DNA of 64,000 nucleotides from Isoetes taiwanensis (lineage: Eukaryota; Streptophyta; Lycopodiopsida; Isoetales; Isoetaceae), in assembly GCA_021234155.1 (NCBI GenBank), contig JAJEKV010000058.1, forward strand, positions 8,308,992 through 8,372,991. Reading direction: 5' to 3'. Below, piece after piece: positions 13,256 to 25,047 of the stretch (the first letter of the stretch is position 1; every line of letters starts with the position of its first letter). Under the pieces are notes generated by a model, which saw only the letters and a list, made by a program, of their open reading frames with translations, was not told where the DNA came from and ran no database searches. The position numbers and the translations under genes were made by a program.

Positions 13256-14470
13256 AGATCTACTACTGAAAAGAACATGGAACAAAAGAACATGGGACAT
13301 CAGAACTACCACCCATTTAAAAACATGAATTTGAAACCAAAGCTCTAAAAGAACACTTTGACCTTTAACCTCAAACTGTGGTGCCATGATTTGTGATTCT
13401 TACTCACGTACAATCGGAAACTAAAATCAACATGATTGAGATTGCTGACACGCTTGAAACAAGCATGAATAAACACTGCCAAATAAAATAAATGCTGTCC
13501 GGATTGAGAACTCCATATTTAAAATAGGAAAGTAAATGATACAGCAGAAAGTCGTCTATAGAAGCCTCGGCAAATGATTAAAAACCCTTGGGATAAACAG
13601 ATTAGAAACCTTATCATTAATATATTTCAACATGCTCTCTGCTCCATAAATTCAAGCATATACTCCCAGATTGATGTAATCAGCAAGCCCATAGCTATAT
13701 GCCTTCAACAAAATTTAGCATACATCGCAGAAGATTGAACAAAATATAATCAAACAAATCCCACAAATTGGATGCAAATTTGAACATAAATTTAAAGAAG
13801 GGGAAAATGGGTTGTACCTACATTCTGCAGCTGTATTACGGGCCTGCCTCTGCAAATGGTTAAAACCCTTGGGCTTTGCATTAAACTAAGACTCGAGGGC
13901 AGGAGATCAAATATTTCTTTCAATCACACCTTCGGAATGGCCGGAGCTGGTCAAAAGTGGAAGACAGATCCGTCGTTTCCATATGCACATCGACTTTCAT
14001 ACCCATCTGCGAGAAATTGTGGCATGCATGCCCGCAGACGCAACAGAAAGATGAAAAAATTGAAACCTAGAAAAGTTCAGTCCTGCTGAAAATGAATCCC
14101 GATTTTTGGAGATCGAAAACATTTACCGGCTACCGAGAACCCCCAAACCTTAGAATAATTTGCTTAAAAAAAATCCAAAAACATTTTTTTGTCAACCGGA
14201 AAATCCCAAATTAAAGAGTTGATTCTGTTTACGATGTTGCCGCCGGTGCAGTATGCCTACTCCGATTGGCTGGAATGAGCATTAAATGGTCAACTTTGGA
14301 TAGGGGAGGTATGAATCGGACACCACTTCACAAATAGTTTCTATATTTCTTCACATCTTCTACCGACAACAAAAGGCTCATGCTCCGCTTAAGATTGCCA
14401 CATATCTCTAGGAATGATGCCTAAAAAAATTCTGCGGGAGCGGTTCAACCGTTGCAAGCTGCTTCAATCT
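13256..14470. other. Intergenic sequence, no gene recognised
   Basis: I see no coding motif, RNA gene or repeat I can name. Open frames here (13199-13387 minus, 13856-14089 plus) show no family signature. Confidence 0.45.
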
Positions 14471-14479
14471 TCCAAATGA

Positions 14480-14890
14480 AGATGGAATTTGCCCTATCTC
14501 AAGCGATTTTTGAAATACTCTTTGTGCTTCAATAAGATTGCCACATTGTGCATAGGCTTTAATCATTCAAGACACCATATTTTTCGGGCATTTTGGCAAA
14601 TATCCTTTGACACTCTTAGATACCACTTTATTCCCAACAAGATCAAACTCCAATCCATGCTCAATTACACATTGATGAACTTTCTTACCATCCACTATAG
14701 TAGCCTAATTTAGAATTGACACAAAGCTAATGTTGTTTGGCATCAATCACATAGCTGCGTAATGTCAAAACCTTCAATTGTATTCTTGCAATTTCTATGT
14801 TAAGCATATGCTGCAAGCATCAATATTGAACATTTGATCAAACCTCCTTGACTCGGTAAAATTCCCACATTAACATCTTGCAAGCATGAT
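14480..14890 (-). pseudogene. Pentatricopeptide repeat (PPR) protein fragment
   Basis: The minus strand reads, in N-to-C order, PNNISFVSILN (about 14712-14745), TIVDGKKVHQCVIEHGLEF (about 14640-14705) and MIKAYAQCGNLIEAQRVFQ (about 14505-14565). These are consecutive hallmarks of PLS-class PPR proteins of plant organelles, which bind RNA and act in editing or processing. Stops and frameshifts interrupt the match, and I could not follow it for a full-length protein. It is most likely a truncated pseudogene, though poor base accuracy may add to the damage. Confidence 0.75.
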
Positions 14891-17800
14891 GGTCTAAGTA
14901 TACGATGGATTGAGAAATCTTCTTAAAAGCGCATATGCTTTTTCTAGTCTTGTTGCCATGCATGTGAATAAGCAAGTTTCTCAAGAATCTATCTCCTCAA
15001 ATCTATTTCTAATTATGAGTTCATGAAGATGCATACCTTTGCCGGTATTTTTCCTTTGCTACAATGTCACAAAGAGAAGCATAGTGGCAAATCGATTCCT
15101 TCCCATCATATGTCCTCATGGGCCCATTTGCTAATGTGGCATGGCGTAAAAATACTATTTATCTATCTATCTTAGTTTATGAGTTGTATTGCTATCCTTT
15201 CCATCCTTTAGAAGTCTCATCAAGCTACAATTTTTGTCTACGGTGATGGAGTAGATTAATCCACAATTTGTATTTTATCCGGTTGTTTTATGGATCATGC
15301 CTTCTCAAGAGCAAATGAAGAGGTGTGATTGTAATCTCCAAAACGAAAACCGAACAAAAATCAAAAACTAAACCATGGCAAAATGTTCTACAAAAGAGCA
15401 AGAACAAAACCTTACAATGAAAGAAGGTAATTCATATCCAATAGCAATTCTTAAAAAGTTTATTCTGTGAAAAAGCAAAAAGTTTATTCACCGCAAAAAG
15501 TTTATTCTTGTGATCTTGCAATTTGAACAAGGTCTTTGCGCCGACGGAGGGTTGCCCTCTATGGCGAGGAGAGTGAAATGGCTTAAATCATAGTTCAAAG
15601 TCATGTTTAACTTAACTAAAGCGTGTGGAAATCCATAACCGAACATTGGGAAACAAAACTCTGCAGAGCCCAGAACTACCTTTATCTTCCAAAATCTTGA
15701 CTAAAGTGTTTATAACCCTTTGTAAAGTAAAGAATACAATTTGTTCAAACCGAATACAATGATCTGAGAATAAAGCTTTCTTTGTTAGGCAAGCGAAAGT
15801 ATCCAACATTAATCGAAGCTTGTCGATCTTATTGTTTATTTTGGGTCTTACGGAGCATCTTCACCGTAAAATATTAAGTAGATCGGGCTCAAAGCGCTTT
15901 AGACACACGCTTTTGCATTCTATTGTGCAATTTAATGGATGCACCCTCTGTTTCAAATTGTTATTTGCTATAATGGCCCGATTGCATGTATATCTTGTAG
16001 GTCTTGTAATTTTCTTATCGCTGGTTTCTTTGCATCAAGCTTGAATAATTGGCAAGCAATCGACTAGATGGTCACCAAAATTCCAATTCAATTGAGAAGA
16101 TTATGAATCATGAGATATTTTTGGCTTGGCACATCTTGTAAAAGAAGCATTTTCATCTCTCCATTTCAAGCCCTAATTCAAGGAAATACTTGGCTTATGG
16201 AAGGTCTAAGCATCACAATCTACAATCGCCACAATACAGCAGGCCGATGAGTTTAAAGACATCACTAAGCATTAAGTAAAGAAGATTTTTACGCATACCT
16301 CTGCTGCTGATATCCAAAAGCTTGACAGATAATCGCCTTTCACCTTACAGGTAGTCTGGCGGCGTTGTCTCAACTCCGCTCCACAAACAAAAACCCCTTT
16401 TCTTTTGAGCTTTTTGCATCAAATGGTCAAAAGCGACCATTCTTTTTACTTCTCTACACATCGAGATCGTTGGGTGCATCCCTTTTTTAGATTTTGGTGG
16501 CCAAAACACATGAACTCGACCCATTTTGAAGCTTTTCTCTTTGCAAGACTAAGCCTCCAGTTTTAGGGTACCCAAAAGTAATGCGGTCGGAGAAGATCGA
16601 TAATGTAAAATCGAAGAAGGAAATGGGCTTATTTCTTTTGCAAAAAAAGTGAAAGCCCCAAATTGCAAAATGACGAATATAAAAATGGGTTGTATGGTTT
16701 GGGGCTGGGTTGGGGGCTCTTTTTATCTGGTTTTATCTTGTTTGAATGTTGTTTCCTGTCCGTTGGAGGAAAGTGTATTCGCAGTATTTGATTTCAGACT
16801 TTCTCTTGCCGCAATTAACTCTGTAACAGCCTAAACAATGCAAATTCTGCATCATTATGTAGCTCTACAATGTAAGCTACATGGATGTTACCATTGCAAC
16901 AAAAAAGCATTGCAGGTTCATTGTTTTGTACAAAAGCTTGTCTGTACTTGATTATGAGCACTTCAACCCATTGCTTCCTTGCTTATGCCGTCTTTCATAT
17001 AATCTTCACTAGTAAATAATGTTCCAGAGTCAACCTGCAAAACTACAATTGTAATAATAGAAGATATAGAAAAGAATAATAAGATAGAAAGCTTATCAGG
17101 TCATTAAATCTTTCATATTCTATCCATATATGCCACTTCCCTTGAATTTTGAATCATGTAGCATTGGCAAGCGACATGCAAACATGAATGGACATGCTCA
17201 CAAGCAAGTTCATATTCACCAATAGATTTTTCAAATCATAACGCAAAAACTTTACATCATCGTGCCAAGGCACATTCTCCGTGTCAATGAAGAAGCGGGA
17301 CGATCTATCATATTAGAAGCAATTCTCAAACACATTAGCATTTAAAGATTGGCATCAACATACAAATACCATAATGGAGTTCACTTACGTTGCCCACAAT
17401 AAGGCATGCCTTTAATTCAATGAAGTTGGGTCTTCCTAGATCAATAAGTTGGCGGTATGCATTAATCTCTTATGTATTCCAACCCTTAACGGTGTAAGGC
17501 GGTAAACAATCCTTTGTTTCTTATCTCTTAAAACTTTCAATGAACCCTACAAAAGGACTTCAAATAAATGCAACACATTATTACTTAATAAGCGCCAACA
17601 TTGGCGTGGACAAGTTACTTACAATAAAAACGTTTTCAATAATCCTAAAACAATGGCATGTCCCTTTGCTTTCAACTTCTCTTTTGTTGCTCCATCAACC
17701 CTTATGTATAGGCTGTAGCGAGAAACCAAGCATATGCTATTTTAAGAACTTGTCATATATTATTCCCCTTACTGTTTCAAAATCAAATTCCTTTTTAAAC

Positions 17801-18346
17801 CTGAGTAATTGGGTTAAGGAAATGATCCGATCTGAAGCCCGAGCATTATGTGAATAAGAACGTTGAAATATGTTATTCTTGATCATTAATGATAAGTTTG
17901 TTTATTTCATGATACATGATTGGCTCCCCAACAAGAGAGAGAGCGCAGTGCCTTGGAATCAGGCCTTCTTGTAAACGTTCTTCTTTTACTCTACAGCGCA
18001 TACTCCATTATGCTTTGTTAGATGATCTAGTTTCCAACAAGTCTGCGGTTTTACCAATGCAAAGTGATCGAATCTTTGGCTATGCCGAGGCATAAAGTCG
18101 GGAAGAATCGGCATAACATCCTCCGCTAAGCTATCCCAAAGGGTCGATGCTTCAAATTCGGCAAAAGACCCATATTACCGGACCAAATCCGCTTCCCAAT
18201 CCTACGGTTTATTCCTTCCCTACTCCATTATTTTGAAAAGAATTGAAGAGAAATTCGGAATGGATGAGACAACCGGTTAGCGGTTTCAACCGGCTGCCCA
18301 ACAACGTGACCCACCGGTTTTACACCCTATAGCAAGTTTGGGCGGT
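14891..18346. other. Intergenic sequence, no gene recognised
   Basis: AT-rich sequence with scattered short open frames (15612-15809, 15820-16044, 16649-16834, 17540-17857) that carry no recognised motif. Nothing is supported beyond noise. Confidence 0.45.
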
Positions 18347-18445
18347 CATTTGGTATATTCTTGGCATATCTTGGCATATACTTGAAATATACCATAAATC
18401 CCCATGGGCGAGGGGCTTGCCTAGGGGCAACCAAGAAGAACAAAT
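18347..18445. repeat. Dispersed repeat with GGCATAT motifs and a GGGCAA palindrome, independent copy
   Basis: This has the same order of features as 1256-1345 and 24381-24475: GGCATAT strings, ATATACCATAAA, then GGGGCTTGCCTAGGGGCAACC. Its location outside the large duplication shows the family is dispersed. The following ~270 bases (to about 18720) are CG-rich, with a small inverted repeat built on TTGAGGCC. Confidence 0.6.
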
Positions 18446-19642
18446 TTTGGCGTCGATAAGCTCGATAATGCGATTATTAAATGCAGCTTTGGATGTCACC
18501 TTTAAAATAGCCCGGCCCTAACAAGCCTCGGCTATTATCGGTGACGTCTGACTTCGCCCTAAGCGGGCCTCGTCGCGTGTTTAAAATCGTGGCCTCGGCA
18601 CATTTGAGGCCAAATATTTAGTTATCGTCGAGATTGAGGCCTTATGTGCCAAATATCGGCCTCAAACATAGCCCTCGACCCGCGCATTTCCGGGTTTTCA
18701 GCCTTAGCTAGGCGGGTAACCTTACCTTGTGTAAGTTGATGAATCCTTGATAATAGTGACAAAAATGCTAGTTAGTCAATTTCCAATTGGGTGGTGAAAA
18801 GCACTTGTGACTTTACAATTTTTATGATCTAGTGGAAAGAGACCCTTCTCCTAGCTAAATCCCATTGTAACAAGGCATGCGAGTTCTTGCCGCCCAATTT
18901 TCCATACAAATTCTCTCTCTTCCTAGACTTCTTGCTTCATTGTAATTCAAAACATAGAAGAACAAAATTCAACCACCCTCCTTCGAATATCAATGAATTT
19001 CGGCAATTAGGCAAACTTTAGAACTTTTTCTTACGTAAACTTGGAGGGTAAAATTAGCATACAACTTCAATAAATTTATGGCAAGTCTCTGAAGGCTTCT
19101 CCAATCTATCATCATTTCGGTTTTAAACATCGCCCTACGATTGAGCTATCCAACTTGGTGAAGTCTTGGAAAAATGCTCATGGACAAAGTGGGTGCACCA
19201 ACATCTACGGTCGGATTCCCAATCCACTTGCCAATATGGGACCAATTGTAGATCCACATGCCATATGGTTGCGTATGGCAAAATCACAATCATAAATCAG
19301 TCAAACAAACCCGGAAGCATGATAAAATTCTGAACTTTGCAACTGGCTTACTTGTGTTGGAATGCCATGCCGTCTCCTAGATCTCGAAATATGTAGCGAT
19401 AGCGGCATTTGTGGCGTAACGTTAATTGGCATTATGCTTGATAACAAGCCCTTTGTGCATCTTTGGTGATGACTATCATCATGCTTATCACGGAGTGCAT
19501 ATGATGATGCCTTGTATTATAGATAAATAATCAAAACAATAGCCTATATAAGCAAGAATACATCTTGTGTAATTGGGATGTAGAGGCGATTGAGCCATCT
19601 GCCCAGAAACCGAAAAACTATTTTGGATCGCCTTCTCAATTG

Positions 19643-19860
19643 TCATCTGCAAGTATGTAGACAAGAGGAAATATGGTAAATAGAGCCAAGCCACATATGC
19701 AGATCGTCATATTTTACACCATTCTCTACCATATGATGGCATGTCCTATGTTTTAAAAGTTCTATGGCAATTCCTCTATTAGATTCCATCTCCATTAAAA
19801 AGACAGCGTAAGAATCACTTCCACCATAGTGTTCATAGGTAAAAAAAAATGCCATGATAT
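19643..19860 (-). CDS. Candidate exon of an unidentified gene
   Basis: The minus strand encodes SDSYAVFLMEMESNRGIAI followed by ELLKHRTCHHMVENGVKYDD and HMWL. The composition is protein-like, without low complexity. It lies downstream of the other candidate exon (19990-20224) on the same strand, and the two may belong to one gene. I recognise no domain. Confidence 0.3.
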
Positions 19861-19989
19861 GGAAGCAGAGAAAGGTGCTGTTGTTTGGCAATTTCTCATA
19901 AGAGTGAAAAATAAGAAGTACAAATAGAGCTTAAGATGCATTATGTATATCTAGAGACCAAAATAACAGAAAAGACACAAAAGAAGAAA

Positions 19990-20224
19990 CATAGGGCAAG
20001 TTCACCACATCTAGGAGAGATTGATATATAAAAACGTTACATACATAATATGGGTCCGTCTCGAAGTTGGCAAATGGCGCTTGGCCAGTAGTTCTGAAGA
20101 GGAGGAAGCGGTTGGCAATGCAGTCGAGGAGGCTGAAAAGGTCAAGAGGCCCAATTGTCCTCCTCTCGCTGAAAAATGAATCTAATGCTTGCAGCCCAAA
20201 GAGCATAAGTGAACATAAAATCAT
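19990..20224 (-). CDS. Candidate exon of an unidentified gene
   Basis: The minus-strand frame includes ERRTIGPLDLFSLLDCIANR and FRTTGQAPFANFETDPYY. A plausible donor, TTAT then GTATGTAAC, follows near 20047, and the codons after it look intronic. The same strand carries a second candidate exon at 19643-19860. The family is not recognised. Confidence 0.35.
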
Positions 20225-20659
20225 CTACCAATTTTGAGAAAAAATTTGCTTTTTATGTTTCACAAGGTTCCCTGAATCCATAGAAGTCGCCATAGACCTT
20301 GTGCTCTAGAATACTTTCAAAGAACCAAAACAAGGAGCCGATCTTAAAAAATTGATTACGATAACTTGACCCTAACAAAATAGTCATTCCTATCTATTGT
20401 GCAAAGTCCGTGAATCAAGATCGTTACTGAATCACATTTATGCCTTGGTGAATCGTTATCTTCTTGAGAGCATCAAACATGACACGAAGATCCGACTGTT
20501 AGAATTGGATCCAACCTCTTCATGGTCAAATAAAGCAATCATACGAACACCGACTCTTCTTCCAAAGAGTCCGGACTTGTTGCATCAATCAAAGCCTGAA
20601 TGGCATGTCGGTTAATTCACTTCAAGTTATCAGTTTTTATAACATAATATTCTAACATC

Positions 20660-22800
20660 ACCTTGAAAGAAAAGAAAGAAAGAAAAGAAAGAAAAGATTT
20701 ATTAGCGTTCACGTAAGACCCAGAGAAGGGTCTATGAGACCATAACATAAAGAATTCAAGACCTTGGGGAGGAAAACCCTCCTATTATCTAAAGTATGGA
20801 AACAAAAATATTAAGTTTAACAATTGAAAATCAAAAAAATCTGCTTTCGGATAGGATTTGATGGAGGCGACCCATTCGTTCCGTGTTGGCGCAAAATACT
20901 TCATAATACCCCTTCTTGGCTTTGCTTTCTTCGCTTCAGCTTTTGGCCTCTTACGGAAAAGACTTTTTATGTTTCATGGTCAGCTGATCGTTTTATCTTC
21001 TTAAAGCGATTGCCAAAGTTACCCTTTTAGGTCGGGATACTTCCTCTTACGTGGTGAGTCTACTAACCTCTTATCATCGTTTGTCTCGGATGAAAAGAAA
21101 TCAGTTATTTCGTGTTTGCTTCAGGCCCATTGGATTCTTTTGTTTGAGAATATTTCTCCTTTCTAGAGATAGTTCATATACAAAGTGAGATACATTTACG
21201 ATCGTAATATTCTACCGTTTGTCGTAGAGATGTGGGATCTCTAAAAGACAATGATATCGCCTCTAATAATGTAATAGGTCAAGGGTAAAAATAAAATGTT
21301 CTTGACTCGACCATGTTTAGATCGCACATTGGGCACTCCGATCCTCACGACTAATCTTTTTAGCCCTACCAACCTCAATCTCGGTGGTGAGATGACACTC
21401 TAAAGCGCCCCATAGAGTATCTCACTTTGTTCGGCAGATCCATATCTAAATATCGGTCTTATAATGAACCCATCGCTGATATATTTAGGAAGTTATCCTT
21501 ATAGAATTTCTTTTTAGCGGCAGACTCATTGATGGGATTCACCCATGTATTTGAAACATCTGAGATACTCGGTCATGGTATAAAGGTGATTGATTTCTTT
21601 GCTGAGTAAAATTCAGATTGTCATCCATTATCTTGTAGTGAAAAGGTGGGATATTTCCCATAGAGAAACCCATCTCCTCAAACAATTTAGATGTCCTTGT
21701 GAACCAACGGTAGCTTACCTTGGTGCGCCAATGTTTTAGGCGACACATATGCCAGCCGGGGAAGTCTTCTTTGACCTTCTTGTGGACTGTCCAAGGCGGT
21801 GTAACTTATGTAAATGCGTCCTTTGTTTGGAAGGCAATCTCGATCTTCGGAGGTTTTGCACTAAATTCAGCAAGCATTATATCATGGGGTACCGAATGTT
21901 TTGCTTCTAATCATTCTAGAGAGAAGAGAAATTTGGAGCCTCTCTAGTTGACCCCGATCATCGGCTCGTAGGTCAACTCCCCATATTTAATGCACCATAT
22001 AAAGCTGTCGGCTTCACCAGCGTGTCAAGCAGGGAAGAGCTTTGTATGAACGTCTTGGAAATGGAGTTGGTAGCACTTGTTTTTCTAGCTGTACAAAGAA
22101 GCATATCCTTTTGCAATCCTTGCACGACCAGCCTCCCTCAATCGAATAGAGGGCCACAAACTCTACCCCAAATAGGTGTATGTAGAAACAATTTCTACAA
22201 GGTTGTCCTTGGAAAGTAAAAGAGTTATTTTTCCAATTTTTCCAAGAGGTATTAAATACCATCACTTTGGTCTTGTTGAGATTTACTTGCAGCTCTCTAT
22301 CTTTGCAAAAAAGGCTTCTAGGGCAGCCAAATGTTTTGGAGCCCTTGAGGAGATGGTGAGATTAGAACCACATCATCCGCATAGAGCAAAATGGGAATGC
22401 ATTCACGGCGAGCATGGAGCCTTCTCGCCTAAACAGCGAACAAAGCTTTCAAGCTCATCAATGTAAAGTCCAAATAGAGTAGGGAGAGGGGCACCCTTGT
22501 TTAACCCCAATTGTCTTGAAAACTTCCTCTGAAAGCGCCCATCTATTTTCACTCACGCCTATTACATTCTCGGTATAATGTCAACAGCGCCCGAACAAAA
22601 TGACATGCATAGATTGTCAAGTCTTCGAGAGAATACAAACTCCTAAGGGCACCCCCAACAACACTTTCGCTGCATGTCCGCGAAGCGAGAATTGATTCAA
22701 TGATGCTGACAAGGCAGCAAATGCACAAAAAAAAAGGGTACTTACTCACGGCGTGGAAGGGGCTGAACCAAAGCTTGCAATCCTGCATGGCAATAAAAAG
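20660..22800 (-). mobile_element. Degenerate non-LTR retrotransposon (LINE)
   Basis: Minus-strand RT motifs occur in the expected order: GVKQGCP (about 22486-22510), LLYADDVVLISPSPQGLQN around the catalytic YADD at 22369-22386, and DRELQVNLNKTKVMVFN (about 22250-22300). They lie in different frames, so the ORF is broken. The 3' end carries AATAAA-like sequence followed by a (TTTC)n-type tail, seen on the plus strand as GAAA repeats at 20666-20697. Two short hairpins (gaccc..gggtc, gggagg..cctcc) precede the tail. Endonuclease was not identified; the element is probably 5' truncated. Confidence 0.85.
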
Positions 22801-22941
22801 AATTAAGAATTACTAAATCAGATCTCAACACAAAGCATATCTAAATATAAGATGGGCATCCATGCAAGCCAGACATTCAAGAAAATGCTTAGAGAGAGGA
22901 GCAAAGAGTGAAGACAACGAGGAGCTACCGGTGAGACTTAC

Positions 22942-23062
22942 GAAGCGTCACGATCTTCTCGACAAACCCATGAGAGGAAAACACTTGATGCTGCAAATCC
23001 ACGGTGATGGGATAGAGTGTGTTGTGAATAGTGACTAAAGGAATATGATTAGGCTGCTGATC
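22942..23062 (-). CDS. Exon of a polypyrimidine tract-binding protein-like gene
   Basis: The 121-base exon encodes PNHIPLVTIHNTLYPITVDL and then HQVFSSHGFVEKIVT, matching the second RNA-recognition motif of plant PTB3-type proteins (LVTIH..LYPITVD..HQVFS..GFVEKIVT). These proteins bind pyrimidine-rich RNA and regulate splicing. The splice sites are excellent: a long pyrimidine tract ending TTTTTCAG before 23062, and CTTC then GTAAGT after 22942. Flanking PTB exons were not found nearby: a LINE lies downstream and the duplicated segment upstream. The gene may have very long introns, or this may be a fragment. Confidence 0.8.
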
Positions 23063-24013
23063 CTGAAAAAGCCCCGGGGAGAATCGAGAAAAGAAAGGGG
23101 GGAAATTTAAGAAAAAAAAGCCTAGAAGTAAGAAAGAGAGAAGATCTTAAAGACATGATCCAAGGCATCTTGAAATATTATCCTTTCCTAGATCATTCAT
23201 GGAGCAAGTGCGGGTTACAAAATCTTTGCCATGCAACCTTTAGAAATTTCGAGGAAGATAATTTTCTTGTTCCTCAAAACATGCGACCTTTCTAGAGCAA
23301 ATCGCATGAGAACATCTATTTCCAGGAAAAAACACTAATACACAATTGGCCCTTGCTTTTTATTTTTTGCTAGTTGAGGAACTGCACAAATCTCAAGGGA
23401 TATACGTAGATAGAAGAAGAGATAGTACATACTTGGAGGCCATTGAACTAACATAGACAAAAAGGGAATTGATGTAAGAAACAAGAGGTGGGGTAAAGGG
23501 ATTACCAGGCCTGGCATTTCTTATTCTGACTTGAAGCTGCTGCAAAGGTCCAATCAAATGTTTGGCACCATGGTTCTGAACATAAGGTCTATATGCATTG
23601 TTATCCCCTGTTGAAACCTGAACTAGTACTGAAGGTACTATATACCAGTTGTCACCATCCTTCCCCTCCATACCTCACACAGTCCATATCAGTACCTCAT
23701 TTTGCACTAGAACAGTGATGTCCTTGAACTGGGTATTAAGAAGAAAAGAAATTAGAAGACTCCTCAACATCCTAAGCATAAACAGACAGCATTTTTGCTC
23801 TGGCAGAAAGACTTACACCAAACACCCAGCCTTCTGAGTATCCCCAATACCCAGCCTGATATTTACGTTGAGCCAGCTAAGGTATACACCCATAGGCCTG
23901 ACTTTGGAGCATTAAAGCCACAACCATAAATTCCAGAGATCTTCTTAGCTAAAGCAAAGTAATATTCAGGCTAAGAAGTAACTTTGATGATCTTCCACAT
24001 GTTGTGATCATAC

Positions 24014-24143
24014 CTGAATCAAGTCTCCAACATTTACAGCAAATGCACCAGGGCGTGGCTTCAGAGGAATCCATTCTCCATCCTATCTTCTAACTTGAAG
24101 ACCCCCAACTTGGTCCTGTCCTAATACTGTTAGGGCACATCCA
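24014..24143 (-). CDS. 2-oxoglutarate/Fe(II)-dependent dioxygenase exon, copy 2
   Basis: The minus strand reads LTVLGQDQVGGLQVRR, one TAG, then DGEWIPLKPRPGAFAVNVGD and LIQ, followed by a GTATGA donor. This is the core of plant 2OG dioxygenases (the DIOX family, including gibberellin oxidases and flavonol synthases) between the two iron-binding histidines. It includes the conserved G-G-L-Q-V and N-x-G-D elements. The single in-frame TAG may be a real lesion or a base error. I could not find the next exon, which should carry SNG.YKS and the distal H...R residues, so the gene may be partial. Confidence 0.75.
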
Positions 24144-24380
24144 AACAGAGCGCAATACCTAGCTATTGAATGCTTGAACGATTCGGCCTCTAACCTTCAA
24201 AAATAAAGCATACATTTAGCCGAGATGCTCCATATTTTTCCGGGCTAAACTGCCTGGTTCTTTGTACGCACAGAAGAACAGAAAACAGATTGTAGAATCC
24301 GGTTAGCCTGTTTGGAAATAGTTGCTCAAGAACACCCATGACCGCCAATTTACACTCTACAGGAAGTTTTTAGCAGTCAT

Positions 24381-24475
24381 TGGCATATTCCTAGCATATA
24401 CTAACATATACTCGGAATATGCCATAAACCCACATCAACAAGGGCTTGCCCCCCTAGGGGCAACCCAAAAAGATG
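24381..24475. repeat. Dispersed repeat with GGCATAT motifs and a GGGCAA palindrome, copy 2
   Basis: Duplicated counterpart of 1256-1345 with the same motif order; the independent relative is at 18347-18445. Confidence 0.6.
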
Positions 24476-24577
24476 ATGTTTGGAATGGATCAAAGAGACT
24501 AACTGACTGGCGAGAAAGCATGGCCGGGACCTTCAAAGCCACGACGAAAAAGGAAGAAGGAGAAGGAATTACCTAGA

Positions 24578-24875
24578 TTTTTTGGAATATTCATGATCGT
24601 CGGATTGGAAAATATGGAATCCGACGGCGTGCAATAATTTTTGCTTACATGGCATGACACCTGGACACCCTAGAATTGTAGCAATTTGTGCACCTCGGGT
24701 TAGGCAACCCTACTAATTACATGGACTTTTAGAATATTTCTGACCGTTGGATTGGAAAATATGAGATTTGATGGCATGCAATTATTTTGGCTTACGTGGC
24801 ATGACATGTGAACACTATAGAATTGCAGCAAACCTTGCACCTCGGGTTACGCAACCCTGCTGAAAAACCAAAACC
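24578..24875. repeat. Degenerate ~150-bp tandem pair, copy 2
   Basis: Unit 1 (about 24578-24725) and unit 2 (about 24726-24875) share GGATTGGAAAATATG, atggcatgaca and tgcacctcgggtta.gcaaccct in the same order. It lies just upstream of the inverted repeat at 24973-25047, so both may be parts of one element. Confidence 0.6.
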
Positions 24876-24972
24876 AACTCTAAACCATTGCAAAGAACCC
24901 CACATGATCTTTTGCGGACCTTATCACGGCGGATTTAAGGAAAACAACAGTACGCCCTTGTTTCATATAAGA

Positions 24973-25047
24973 GAAAGGCCCCATGGGCTTTTTTCTGGGA
25001 GGGAAAGCGGGCCGATGCGTCCCAGAAAAAAGCCCACAGGGCCTTTC
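24973..25047. repeat. 28-bp inverted repeat (hairpin)
   Basis: The left arm 24973-25000 and right arm 25020-25047 are complementary over 28 positions with two mismatches, around a 19-base loop. The arm begins GAAAGGCCC and ends TTCTGGGA. The counterpart in copy 1 (1836-1900) is degraded at its CAG/CTG positions. A MITE-like or fold-back origin is possible. Confidence 0.75.

Noticed and set aside
23393-23671. 92-codon minus-strand frame upstream of the PTB exon
   Set aside because: It is protein-like in part (YRPYVQNHGAKHLIG), but no family, no good acceptor and no link to the dioxygenase or PTB reading frame could be shown.
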